Of a stretch of DNA of 8,185 nucleotides, positions 1-5,730 are shown in pieces. The notes beneath the pieces are model-generated. The model saw nothing but the letters and a program-made list of their open reading frames with translations. It did not search any database and had not been told where the DNA came from. How positions within the stretch are numbered: the first letter of the stretch is position 1; each line of letters opens with the position of its first letter. The stretch lies in NCBI GenBank assembly GCA_937877465.1, contig CALFIT010000005.1, positions 1 to 8,185 on the forward strand, read 5' to 3'. The translations under genes and the position numbers were made by a program. This DNA comes from an uncultured Bacteroidales bacterium. Its GTDB lineage: Bacteria > Bacteroidota > Bacteroidia > Bacteroidales > F082.

Positions 1-1
1 C

Positions 2-364
2 AGCCCCGACACGCCCGTTGTTATAGTGGAAAGCGAAAAGACTGCAATAATATGTTCGCGGCTCGTTCCTGATGCTGTGTGGCTTGCAACAGGCGGTTGC
101 GGTTTGCTATCAAAGAGGATTTGCCAGCCACTCGCAGGGCGCGACATTATCCTGATGCCCGACAATGGCAAATTCGATGATTGGGCGAAGCGCGGGCGCG
201 ATTTGGTGGGCTTTTGCCGATCTGTTCGGATTTGCGACATTATGGAACACGAAGCAATGCAAAAGGGCGATGACCTTTGCGACCTACTTATTGAGCGATA
301 CAAAAACAAAACGCTTGACCAATCCGTTTTTGATGGATCGATATTTCACCGCTTACGAAACTGA
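2..364 (+). CDS. DUF6371 / Toprim-like mobile-element protein, C-terminal part
   Basis: The reading frame is open to the left edge, so this is the last 120 residues of a longer protein. It begins PVVIVESEKTAII, where a hydrophobic strand ends in an acidic residue, then has LATGGCG and LMPDNGKFDDW. The order of glutamate, glycine-rich turn and aspartate-containing strand is that of a Toprim fold, and the wording closely matches the C-terminal half of DUF6371 proteins of Bacteroidetes phages and integrative elements. Toprim folds bind metal ions and act in primases, topoisomerases and nucleases, so a replication or primase-like role is plausible but inferred. A GTG at 26 lies inside the conserved strand and is not a credible start. 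The gene ends with TGA, 44 bases before the next gene. I am fairly sure of the family and unsure of the function. Confidence 0.75.
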   Translation, partial: SPDTPVVIVESEKTAIICSRLVPDAVWLATGGCGLLSKRICQPLAGRDIILMPDNGKFDDWAKRGRDLVGFCRSVRICDIMEHEAMQKGDDLCDLLIERYKNKTLDQSVFDGSIFHRLRN

Positions 365-408
365 TATTTTGAAAAGAACAAAGATTTACAAATTCAAAAA
401 ATGAGATC

Positions 409-780
409 ATGGGACTACACAAAGGACACACGAACAACCCCAACGGGCGACCAGCGGGAACGCCCAACAAAGTGACAAGCGCAACGAAAGATTGGATTCT
501 CGCTATCATTGAGGAAAACAAAGACAAAATCCGTGACGACCTCAAAAGCATGGATTCCGAAACCCGCGTCAAGGCGGTTTTCTCATTGCTCAACTTCGTG
601 ACACCAAAGCAACAGTCATTTAGCATTGAGGAACAGGCGAAAATCGAAGAGGATGCGTTATTTGCTTTCCTTGAAAAAGCACCCGAGGAGGCTATCAACG
701 CGATTGCAGAAAAGGTGTTGGAGTTGCAGCAGCGCAACAAAAACACGGATGCAGACACAATGCAAGGGAGGTTATTATGA
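409..780 (+). CDS. small DUF5681-like protein with N-terminal GRP motif
   Basis: A 123-residue soluble protein. Its N-terminus, KGHTNNPNGRPAGTPNK at residues 5-21, resembles the KGxxxNPxGRPKGxxN signature that opens DUF5681-type proteins of prophages and mobile elements. The GRP core also recalls an AT-hook, so DNA contact is possible. The remainder is highly charged and predicted helical, with an acidic C-terminal half rich in E and A (roughly residues 72-110), and there is no signal peptide or membrane segment. An earlier ATG at 401 is in another frame and does not lead into this protein. The gene sits between a DUF6371-like gene and an unrecognised gene whose start overlaps its stop by 4 bases, so the two are probably translationally coupled. 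The function is unknown; a small terminase-like or DNA-binding role is only a guess. Confidence 0.7.
   Translation: MGLHKGHTNNPNGRPAGTPNKVTSATKDWILAIIEENKDKIRDDLKSMDSETRVKAVFSLLNFVTPKQQSFSIEEQAKIEEDALFAFLEKAPEEAINAIAEKVLELQQRNKNTDADTMQGRLL
766..771 (+). promoter_or_regulatory. Shine-Dalgarno site before the 171-residue gene
   Basis: GGGAGG lies 5 bases before the ATG at 777, inside the last codons of the preceding gene. It supports ATG 777 as the start. A second ATG follows immediately at 780 and would also be within range. Strong sites of this type are not the rule in Bacteroidetes, so it is a useful start indicator here. Confidence 0.6.
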
Positions 781-1292
781 TGAACGACAAAAGACAAAAA
801 CTTATCAATATGATACAGGGCAAACCAGCGGAATTATATGCAATTGACTATTCCGTTGACATAAAGCGCAATATTACAATTTGGCGCGGCGCGGCATTGA
901 AACCTTCACCCATTGATATAGATTGGATTGTTAGAAGCCCGTGCGAAATAGGGATACATTCTTCTTCCTTGCCGGTGTGGAAAAAACTCGTTGACATGGA
1001 AAACGAGATTGCGGCAACGCTCACCCGCGATGAGATTGTGAACGCCTTCTTGGATTTCCGCAAGGCACACCCCCGCGATGGTTGGGGCGGTCTGTTTCAT
1101 ATTTCGGAAGAAGAGTTGATCAACGAATGCAAGGGCTATGAAGAGGGAATGAGGCTTGACCGTGACGATGAAAAGCAAGTTGCCGAAGAGTTGATTAAGC
1201 GCAACCGTGACTATATCAAAGAACTTTGGGGCGTGGACTTGTCAGGATTCCCGATTGATTGGGACTTTTCGAAAGAATGGGAACGGCGTTGA
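777..1292 (+). CDS. hypothetical protein, accessory region
   Basis: A 171-residue protein that I do not recognise. The start is supported by the GGGAGG site and by the ATGA overlap with the upstream stop. It has no signal peptide or hydrophobic segment. Visible parts are a middle section with DEIVNAFLDFRKAHPRDGWGG (about residues 84-104, split here only for description), an acidic stretch around HISEEELINECKGYEEG, and a C-terminal end rich in tryptophan and aspartate (ELWGVDLSGFPIDWDF). It is mixed alpha/beta in composition and probably cytoplasmic. Its position beside DUF6371-like and DUF5681-like genes suggests cargo of a phage or integrative element. It is followed by a gene-free stretch with a tandem repeat in the same reading frame, separated by two TGA stops. 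Coding status is likely because of length, coupling and ordinary codon use. Confidence 0.6.
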   Translation: MMNDKRQKLINMIQGKPAELYAIDYSVDIKRNITIWRGAALKPSPIDIDWIVRSPCEIGIHSSSLPVWKKLVDMENEIAATLTRDEIVNAFLDFRKAHPRDGWGGLFHISEEELINECKGYEEGMRLDRDDEKQVAEELIKRNRDYIKELWGVDLSGFPIDWDFSKEWERR

Positions 1293-1358
1293 AAACTGAC
1301 AGACGAAGAGATTTGCAGCCCTTGACCCCTTGACGGGCAGCGAAAGTTTGAAAACGCC

Positions 1359-1466
1359 GTTCAAGGCGTTCAAGGTGTTCAAGGTGTTCAAGGCGTTCAA
1401 GGTGTTCAAGGTGTTCAAGGTGTTCAAGGCGTTCAAGGCGTTCAGGGTGTTCAAGGTGTTCAAGGC
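1359..1466. repeat. tandem array of twelve 9-bp units, GTTCAAGGY
   Basis: Twelve contiguous 9-base units of GTTCAAGGC or GTTCAAGGT. The last base runs C,T,T,C,T,T,T,C,C,T,T,C, and only the tenth unit has an internal change (GTTCAGGGT). Two degenerate units follow, GTTCGTCCC (1467-1475) and GTTCAAGTG (1476-1484). The left end forms a perfect 6-bp hairpin, AACGCC/GGCGTT (1353-1370), around the first unit. The right end has GCGTTC/GAACGC (1465-1489). The array lies between the last accessory gene and a promoter-like box. Because the unit is a multiple of three, every frame stays open through it. It could be a binding-site array, an iteron-like element or a length-variable simple repeat; the sequence alone does not decide. 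Confidence 0.9.
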
Positions 1467-1507
1467 GTTCGTCCCGTTCAAGTGAACGCTTTGAACATTT
1501 GGCGAAA

Positions 1508-1542
1508 TTTGGATTTTATATCAAGAAAAAAAACTATCTTTG
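1508..1542 (+). promoter_or_regulatory. Bacteroidetes-type promoter candidate
   Basis: TATCTTTG at 1535-1542 is an exact match to the TAnnTTTG -7 box of Bacteroidetes sigma factors. TTTG at 1508-1511 could serve as the -33 element with 23 bases between them, at the long end of the usual spacing. The box is followed by CAGCC, as is the box before the tRNA genes. No open reading frame begins downstream, so its product would be the short transcript ending at the 1578-1614 terminator. Confidence 0.5.
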
Positions 1543-1548
1543 CAGCCT

Positions 1549-1614
1549 GTTCCATAAGGAATAATATCTAATACGCCAAGCACCGCGAACAAACCCTGTT
1601 TTCGGTGCTTTTTT
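1549..1614 (+). ncRNA. possible short RNA between promoter box and terminator
   Basis: A start about 7 bases after the TATCTTTG box and a stop at the intrinsic terminator would give an RNA of about 65 nt with no coding potential. Its 3' half is the terminator hairpin and its 5' half is AU-rich and unstructured. The 5' end is estimated, not seen. It may instead be a leftover leader of a lost gene, or the promoter of an element that excises. No known RNA family is recognised. Confidence 0.3.
1578..1614 (+). terminator. rho-independent terminator, plus strand
   Basis: AAGCACCG (1578-1585) pairs perfectly with CGGTGCTT (1603-1610), and the run of T extends from 1609 to 1614. Inside the loop AACA (1588-1591) can pair with TGTT (1597-1600) and lengthen the stem. 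The opposite strand has no T run after the stem, so it works in the plus direction. It would end transcription from the promoter at 1535-1542 or from the accessory genes and protect the antisense side of the tRNA genes. Confidence 0.7.
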
Positions 1615-1629
1615 GTGTTATTTTTGAAT

Positions 1630-1651
1630 AAGTGGGGAAAAAGTGGGGAAA
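1630..1651. repeat. tandem pair of 11-bp AAGTGGGGAAA
   Basis: Two perfect adjacent copies of AAGTGGGGAAA, at 1630-1640 and 1641-1651. They lie between the plus-strand terminator and the tRNA terminator, where the end of an element inserted at the tRNA would lie. Short direct repeats near an attachment site can be arm-type binding sites for a tyrosine integrase, but no integrase gene is in the window, so this is only a suggestion. Confidence 0.6.
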
Positions 1652-1662
1652 AACAGAAATAG

Positions 1663-1696
1663 AAAAATCCTAACTGATTGATATTCAATTAGGATT
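1663..1696 (-). terminator. rho-independent terminator of the tRNA-Leu transcript
   Basis: AATCCTAA (1666-1673) and TTAGGATT (1689-1696) are a perfect 8-bp inverted repeat, with a further TTGA/TCAA pair (1678-1681, 1685-1688) inside and a 4-base bulge. Read on the minus strand the stem is followed by five T residues. It lies 14 bases beyond the 3' end of the tRNA-Leu(CAG) gene, in the right direction to end that transcript. Confidence 0.65.
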
Positions 1697-1709
1697 CCTC
1701 GTTTTGCTG

Positions 1710-1791
1710 TGCCCCGAACAGGAGTCGAACCTGCACACCTCTCGATATACGCACCTGAAACGTACGCGTCTACCAATTCCGCCATCGGGGC
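1710..1791 (-). tRNA. tRNA-Leu (anticodon CAG)
   Basis: The minus strand reads GCCCCGA for the 5' acceptor arm and TCGGGGC plus discriminator A for the 3' arm, a perfect 7-bp stem. The D arm contains AATTGGTAGAC, the anticodon arm is TACGT-TTCAGGT-GCGTA with CAG at positions 34-36, a long variable arm follows (class II tRNA, as leucine requires), and the T arm contains TTCGACT. It reads CUG codons. No CCA is encoded after the discriminator. It is 82 nt long and lies 10 bases downstream of the second tRNA-Leu gene, almost certainly in one transcript. Its 3' end faces the accessory genes, the usual orientation for a tRNA used as an integration site. Confidence 0.96.
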
Positions 1792-1801
1792 TTGGTGATT
1801 G

Positions 1802-1885
1802 TGCCCAGGACAAGAGTCGAACTTGCACGCCGCAATCGGCACTACCCCCTCAAAGTAGCGTGTCTACCAATTTCACCACCTGGGC
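1802..1885 (-). tRNA. tRNA-Leu (anticodon GAG)
   Basis: The minus strand reads GCCCAGG and CCTGGGC plus discriminator A as a perfect acceptor stem. The anticodon arm CTACT-TTGAGGG-GGTAG places GAG at 34-36, so it reads CUC and CUU codons. The variable arm is long and forms its own stem (TGCCG/CGGCG region), which marks a class II leucine tRNA. The T loop is TTCGACT. No CCA is encoded. It is 84 nt long and is the promoter-proximal gene of the tRNA pair. Confidence 0.96.
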
Positions 1886-1898
1886 TTCAAATCGGCTG

Positions 1899-1906
1899 CA
1901 AAAATA
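1899..1906 (-). promoter_or_regulatory. -7 box of the tRNA-Leu operon
   Basis: On the minus strand this is TATTTTTG, an exact TAnnTTTG match, followed by CAGCC and located 13 bases before the mature 5' end of tRNA-Leu(GAG). I could not assign a convincing -33 TTG at normal spacing. Position and orientation fit transcription of both tRNA genes. Confidence 0.6.
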
Positions 1907-1978
1907 CAACTTTTTTCATTGCCGTGACCATTTCAAGAAAAATTTTCGTCTTTTTTTTCATTGCATTGGTTAATTTCC

Positions 1979-1986
1979 TATTTTTG
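1979..1986 (+). promoter_or_regulatory. -7 box candidate before the DUF4301 gene
   Basis: TATTTTTG on the plus strand matches TAnnTTTG and ends 21 bases before the ATG at 2008, which would give a leader of roughly 15 nt. No good -33 TTG is present at the normal distance (the nearest, 1961-1963, is too close). Together with the minus-strand box at 1899-1906 it makes 1886-2007 a divergent promoter region. Confidence 0.45.
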
Positions 1987-2007
1987 AAGCGTTTAAAATC
2001 CATTATC

Positions 2008-3519
2008 ATGCTTACGGAAAAAGACCTTCAACAACTTTCGGAGAGAAACATCGCCGAAAACCAAGTAATACAACAAGTTGCCCAACTGAAACGCGGCACG
2101 AAATACGTCCAACTGATGCGTCCCGCCACCCTTGGCGATGGCATCGTCGGCATCGACGAGGAGCGGAAGGACATGATGACCGCCGTGTTCGACGCCGACA
2201 AGGAGTTCTACCAGTTCACGAAGTTCGTCCCCGCCTCGGGCGCAGCCTCGCGCATGTTCAAGGACCTGTTCGCCTTTGCCGACAGCGGCGAGGAAACCAA
2301 GTTCACCGACATCTTCTTCAGCCACATCCACAGCTTCGCCTTCTTCGACGACCTCAACGCAGCGAGCCTGAGGCTTCATGGGGCCGACATCGACGCCATG
2401 CTGCAACAAGGCCGCAATGTGGACGTGGCGAAGGCCCTGCTCATGGACGACGGGCTCAACTACGGCAAGCTACCCAAGGCCCTGCTCAAGTTCCACCACT
2501 ACCCCACTTTCGACCGCTTGGCGTTGGAAGAGCATTTGGTGGAAGCCGCCCTCTATGCCACCGACAACGAAGGCACGGCCAAACTGCATTTCACCGTGTC
2601 GCCCGAACACGAGGCGCACTTCAAGGCCGCCGTCGACGCACTGAAAGACAGATACGAGAAGAAATACGGCGTGCGCTACGACATCACCTACTCGTGCCAA
2701 AAGCCTTCCACCGACACCGTGGCCATCGATGCCGACGGCGAACTGTTTCGCGAAAAGGACGGCAGCCTGCTGTTTCGTCCGGGCGGACACGGTGCACTCA
2801 TCGAGAACCTCAACGACCTCGCGCAGGAGGTCGTCTTCATCAAGAACATCGACAACATCGTGCCCGAAACCAAGGCCGAGACGACCATCATATATAAGAA
2901 GGTGTTGGCGGGCCTCCTACTCCACTTGCAGCAGCGCACTTTCGACTACCTCGAAACGCTCGACGAAGGCGCGGTGAGCGACGAGGAGTTGGACGAAATC
3001 GCCGACTTCGCCAAGAACGACCTGATGATTGACATCCCCGACTTCGTCAAAGACTACACCAACATCGAAAAGGTTGACTATCTGTACAACAAGCTCAACC
3101 GCCCGATGCGCGTGTGCGGCATGGTGAAGAACGAAGGCGATCCCGGCGGCGGTCCTTTCTGGGTGAAGAACGACGACGACGAGGTGTCGCTGCAAATCAT
3201 CGAGTCGTCGCAAATCGACCACGGCAATGCCCAACAGGAAGCCATCTTCCAAGCCTCGACCCACTTCAACCCCGTCGACCTCGTGTGCGGCTGCTGGAAC
3301 TACAAGGGCGAGGCCTTCAACCTGACCGACTATGTGGACGCCAATACGGGCTTCGTCTCCAACAAGTCGAAGGACGGGCGCGAGCTGAAAGCCCTTGAGC
3401 TGCCCGGCCTCTGGAACGGCGCCATGGCCGACTGGATCACCGTGTTCGTGGAAGTGCCCATCGAGACCTTCAACCCCGTGAAGACGGTGAACGACTTGCT
3501 GAAGCCGATGCATAATTAA
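2008..3519 (+). CDS. DUF4301 family protein, nucleotidyltransferase-like
   Basis: A 503-residue cytoplasmic protein whose length fits DUF4301, an uncharacterised and mainly Bacteroidetes family. The frame is open upstream to 1792, but that stretch runs through a tRNA gene, so the true start is the ATG at 2008, which gives MLTEKDLQQLSERNI. Key motifs are FVPASGAASRMF (73-84), RPGGHGALIENL (257-268), KNIDNIVPE (279-287), NEGDPGGGPFWVK (375-387) and HFNPVDLVCG (419-428). The order of a glycine/serine loop with an arginine near the start, a GGHG segment, and then a strand ending in IDN resembles UDP-sugar pyrophosphorylases, where these elements hold the nucleotide and sugar. A sugar-nucleotide transferase fold is therefore inferred, with no substrate implied. 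Third codon positions are strongly C/G, stronger than in the accessory genes to the left. There is no terminator in the 38-base gap to the next gene, so read-through is possible. Confidence 0.85.
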   Translation: MLTEKDLQQLSERNIAENQVIQQVAQLKRGTKYVQLMRPATLGDGIVGIDEERKDMMTAVFDADKEFYQFTKFVPASGAASRMFKDLFAFADSGEETKFTDIFFSHIHSFAFFDDLNAASLRLHGADIDAMLQQGRNVDVAKALLMDDGLNYGKLPKALLKFHHYPTFDRLALEEHLVEAALYATDNEGTAKLHFTVSPEHEAHFKAAVDALKDRYEKKYGVRYDITYSCQKPSTDTVAIDADGELFREKDGSLLFRPGGHGALIENLNDLAQEVVFIKNIDNIVPETKAETTIIYKKVLAGLLLHLQQRTFDYLETLDEGAVSDEELDEIADFAKNDLMIDIPDFVKDYTNIEKVDYLYNKLNRPMRVCGMVKNEGDPGGGPFWVKNDDDEVSLQIIESSQIDHGNAQQEAIFQASTHFNPVDLVCGCWNYKGEAFNLTDYVDANTGFVSNKSKDGRELKALELPGLWNGAMADWITVFVEVPIETFNPVKTVNDLLKPMHN

Positions 3520-3557
3520 ATGACTAACAATAAATTAATAATAAATACTCAACTACC

Positions 3558-4619
3558 ATGAGCAAGAAGAGAAGCAACGCTGAGCCCCAGAGCTTGAGTC
3601 CCCGTTTCTGGCTGAAGTCAATCATATGGTTAGCCTTAGCGGTGGCTTTGTTTTTGGTCCCCTTGTGCTGCGGCAATTTCACGAAGGTCGTCGGTCAGTC
3701 ATGGTTCCAGATGGTAGCGCTGACCCTCTTCCTTTGCTTTATCGTATCGGTTTGTGCTAAGCTGACCGACGTCTTCAGCCTCCGCAAAAATGAAGGCGGC
3801 ATCACTTGGTGCCAAATCGCCATCCTCATCGCCGCAGTCCTGTGGATTATCGGATTTCTTCTCATCTTCGACATCCAGAAAGACTCGCGTTATTTCTTGG
3901 CCCTTGGCATCGTGGGCACCATGCTCAGCTGGATTTTCCAAGACACATTGAAAGGCGTGGTGGCCTTCCTGCATGTGAGGCTGAACCATCTGCTGAGCAT
4001 CGACGACTGGATCCAGGTGCCCAAATACAACGTCGACGGCGAGGTGAAACGCATCACATTGACCACGGTCACCATTTACAACTGGGACACCACAACTTCA
4101 TCCATCCCCACCAGTGTGCTCCATTCCGACCATTTTGTCAACTTCCAGAAAATGTCGGACGGGAAGACGTATGGACGACAAATGGAGAAAGCCTTCATCA
4201 TCGACACACGACAGATTCATGCCATTACCGCAGAAGAAGCACAGCGCTTGAAAGCCCAAGACGAGCTACGGCTTTTCCTGCCTGAAGAGGAAATCAAAGA
4301 AGGTGTGCTCAACGCCCAGCTGTTCCGGACCTATGTGTTTCATTGGATGATGGCCAACCCAAACGTCTCGCAACATCCGCGCTTGCTCGTTCGATGGTTG
4401 CAGCAACAAGAAGCCGGCTTGCCCCTTCAGCTTCAGGCTTTTCTCATGGAAAGCGGCGTCATGGCTTTCGAATGGCAGCAGTCGCAAATCATCGAGCACA
4501 TCGTGCAAGCTCTGGATTGGTTCGGCCTTCGCCTTTACCAAAGTCCCTCGAGCTACGACATTGACAAATGTATTAAACAACTGGCCGACACCACAAAAGG
4601 ACAGGAGACCCAAGCATGA
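3558..4619 (+). CDS. MscS-family mechanosensitive channel, YbdG type
   Basis: A 353-residue inner-membrane protein. Hydrophobic segments are at about 17-37, 48-70, 85-105 and 110-140. The last continues into the pore-lining helix, with LGIVGTMLSWIFQDTLKGVV (116-135) corresponding to the conserved FFQDTxxG region of YbdG-like MscS proteins. The beta domain follows with GEVKRITLTTVTIYNWD (161-177) and SIPTSVLHSDHFVNF (182-196). The cytoplasmic end contains LFRTYVFHWMMANPNV and GLPLQLQAF, and closes with FGLRLYQSPSS (322-332), again typical of YbdG. MscS channels open under membrane tension and release small solutes; YbdG homologues have low conductance. The stop overlaps the next start by 4 bases (ATGA), so this gene is coupled to the RyR-domain gene, which raises the possibility that the channel is ligand-controlled here. 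The gap upstream is AT-rich but lacks a clear -7 box. Confidence 0.9.
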   Translation: MSKKRSNAEPQSLSPRFWLKSIIWLALAVALFLVPLCCGNFTKVVGQSWFQMVALTLFLCFIVSVCAKLTDVFSLRKNEGGITWCQIAILIAAVLWIIGFLLIFDIQKDSRYFLALGIVGTMLSWIFQDTLKGVVAFLHVRLNHLLSIDDWIQVPKYNVDGEVKRITLTTVTIYNWDTTTSSIPTSVLHSDHFVNFQKMSDGKTYGRQMEKAFIIDTRQIHAITAEEAQRLKAQDELRLFLPEEEIKEGVLNAQLFRTYVFHWMMANPNVSQHPRLLVRWLQQQEAGLPLQLQAFLMESGVMAFEWQQSQIIEHIVQALDWFGLRLYQSPSSYDIDKCIKQLADTTKGQETQA

Positions 4620-5719
4620 GCCAACCCTTCATAGAAAAGCCTTTTGAATATTTGAGGCACAAAAACGGAGATGCCTTTTCTGACGAGACCGTCAACAACT
4701 GGTACGTTGCGCGGGCCTACGTCCTCGAGAAGCTGAAAAATGTTGCCATCGGAATGGGATCGGGTGCGCACTTGCACGCCATAGTCATCGGCGACAGCCC
4801 CATGATGCTGTCTGTCGTCAGACAGGTGGCCCTCTCGGCGCATTACGCCAACTTCGACGAGCGTCATCCCATCAGGACCATTATCACCATCGTCAGCAAA
4901 AGCCAACAGTTGGTCGATGAACTGCAAAAAGAGGAGTATCTGTGCAACCTCCCGTTGTATTGCAAGCTTTCGGTCAACGGCGAAGCCCCGAAAAACGACG
5001 ACTCTTACCTCGACATCGAGCTCCGTGTGGTGGAGACGCAGCCAGCGGATGACACGGAATACGCCATCATCCTTTCGGAAGAGGACGTAAAAGCCTTCCT
5101 CGACACGAAAAACAAGGACAACCTCCTTGGCATCGACACACGCAAAGCCGTGATGACCGACAGGATGTATGCCTTAGGGTCATGGATCGACAACCTGCCC
5201 GCCGAAGACATCCACAGTGCCAAACGTTATGCCATGGCGCTCAACGTCTTCCAACACAGCCTTTTGCGGCAGCCCATCTCTCCTTTGGTCAAGGCCAAGA
5301 AATGGGAATCCAACCCGACCGCGGTCAAAAACGGCTTGTCGAACATTTTCTGTTCCGATTGCTTCGCATCAAGAGCGGCAGGAGTGAGACAATATGCCAA
5401 CGCCCAGGGCATCACCGAGGCCGAGGCATGGGAAGAATGCGTTGAGGGCCTCTCGAAAAGCGAGCATGCCCGATGGACGACGGACAAGCTCATCATGGGT
5501 TTCAGGCCGTTGAACCTCAAGGAACGAATGCAAGACGAGTGCTCATTTGGCAAGGAAAAAGAGCGATACCGCAGCCAACTGAAGAAAAACGCCCATGACC
5601 CTGTTCACATCGACCTGTGTTCCTTTGCGGAGTTGCGCCGCATCAACCCCTCCGACCTGAAATACGACAGCTTCTTGACCCTCGCCATACCCAGAATCCT
5701 TAAACAATGCCAACGCTAA
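4616..5719 (+). CDS. RyR-domain protein with N-terminal Rossmann-like region
   Basis: A 367-residue protein without signal peptide or membrane helices. Residues 53-76 (HAIVIGDSPMMLSVVRQVA within it) look like the first strand, turn and helix of a Rossmann/TrkA-type nucleotide-binding fold, and ITIVSKS (90-96) like a following strand. A linker with KWESNP and SNIFCSDCFASRAAG (242-256) parallels the SNRxxADHIxxKLR segment that precedes RyR domains in bacterial proteins. The C-terminus (about 277-365) is an RyR domain: LSKSEHARWTTDKLIMGFRP, then HIDLCSFAELRRINPSDL and a closing helix. RyR domains are named after ryanodine receptors; bacterial versions occur beside nucleotide-signal proteins, but their ligand is not established. 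C246 and C249 form a CxxC pair. AGGAG at 4603-4607 precedes the ATG by 8 bases, and the start overlaps the channel stop. Domain call is fairly secure; function as a cytosolic sensor is inferred. Confidence 0.75.
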   Translation: MSQPFIEKPFEYLRHKNGDAFSDETVNNWYVARAYVLEKLKNVAIGMGSGAHLHAIVIGDSPMMLSVVRQVALSAHYANFDERHPIRTIITIVSKSQQLVDELQKEEYLCNLPLYCKLSVNGEAPKNDDSYLDIELRVVETQPADDTEYAIILSEEDVKAFLDTKNKDNLLGIDTRKAVMTDRMYALGSWIDNLPAEDIHSAKRYAMALNVFQHSLLRQPISPLVKAKKWESNPTAVKNGLSNIFCSDCFASRAAGVRQYANAQGITEAEAWEECVEGLSKSEHARWTTDKLIMGFRPLNLKERMQDECSFGKEKERYRSQLKKNAHDPVHIDLCSFAELRRINPSDLKYDSFLTLAIPRILKQCQR

Positions 5720-5730
5720 ACCTATAAACT

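Noticed and set aside
361..408. Promoter before the DUF5681-like gene (TATTTTG)
   Set aside because: The box is one base short of TAnnTTTG and has no -33 partner; co-transcription with the gene before it is simpler.
1242..1481. Minus-strand open frame giving a repeating Leu-Asn-Ala/Thr protein
   Set aside because: It starts only at a TTG, overlaps the end of a plausible gene on the other strand and exists because a 9-base repeat keeps every frame open.
1359..1484. CRISPR array
   Set aside because: Units are 9 bases and contiguous, with no spacers and no cas genes.
777..1571. TGA recoding that would join the 171-residue gene to the Gly-Val-Gln repeat
   Set aside because: TGA clearly ends other genes here (362-364, 778-780, 4617-4619, 7648-7650), so it is a normal stop in this genome.
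1792..2007. N-terminal extension of the DUF4301 frame
   Set aside because: It runs antisense through a tRNA-Leu gene and the promoter region; family similarity begins at the ATG at 2008.
1993..3513. Several long minus-strand frames opposite the DUF4301 gene
   Set aside because: They mirror a GC-rich, C/G-ending coding strand, show no family motifs and have biased, low-complexity composition.
3520..3557. Promoter or terminator between the DUF4301 and channel genes
   Set aside because: The 38 bases are AT-rich but contain no TAnnTTTG box and no stem followed by a T run.
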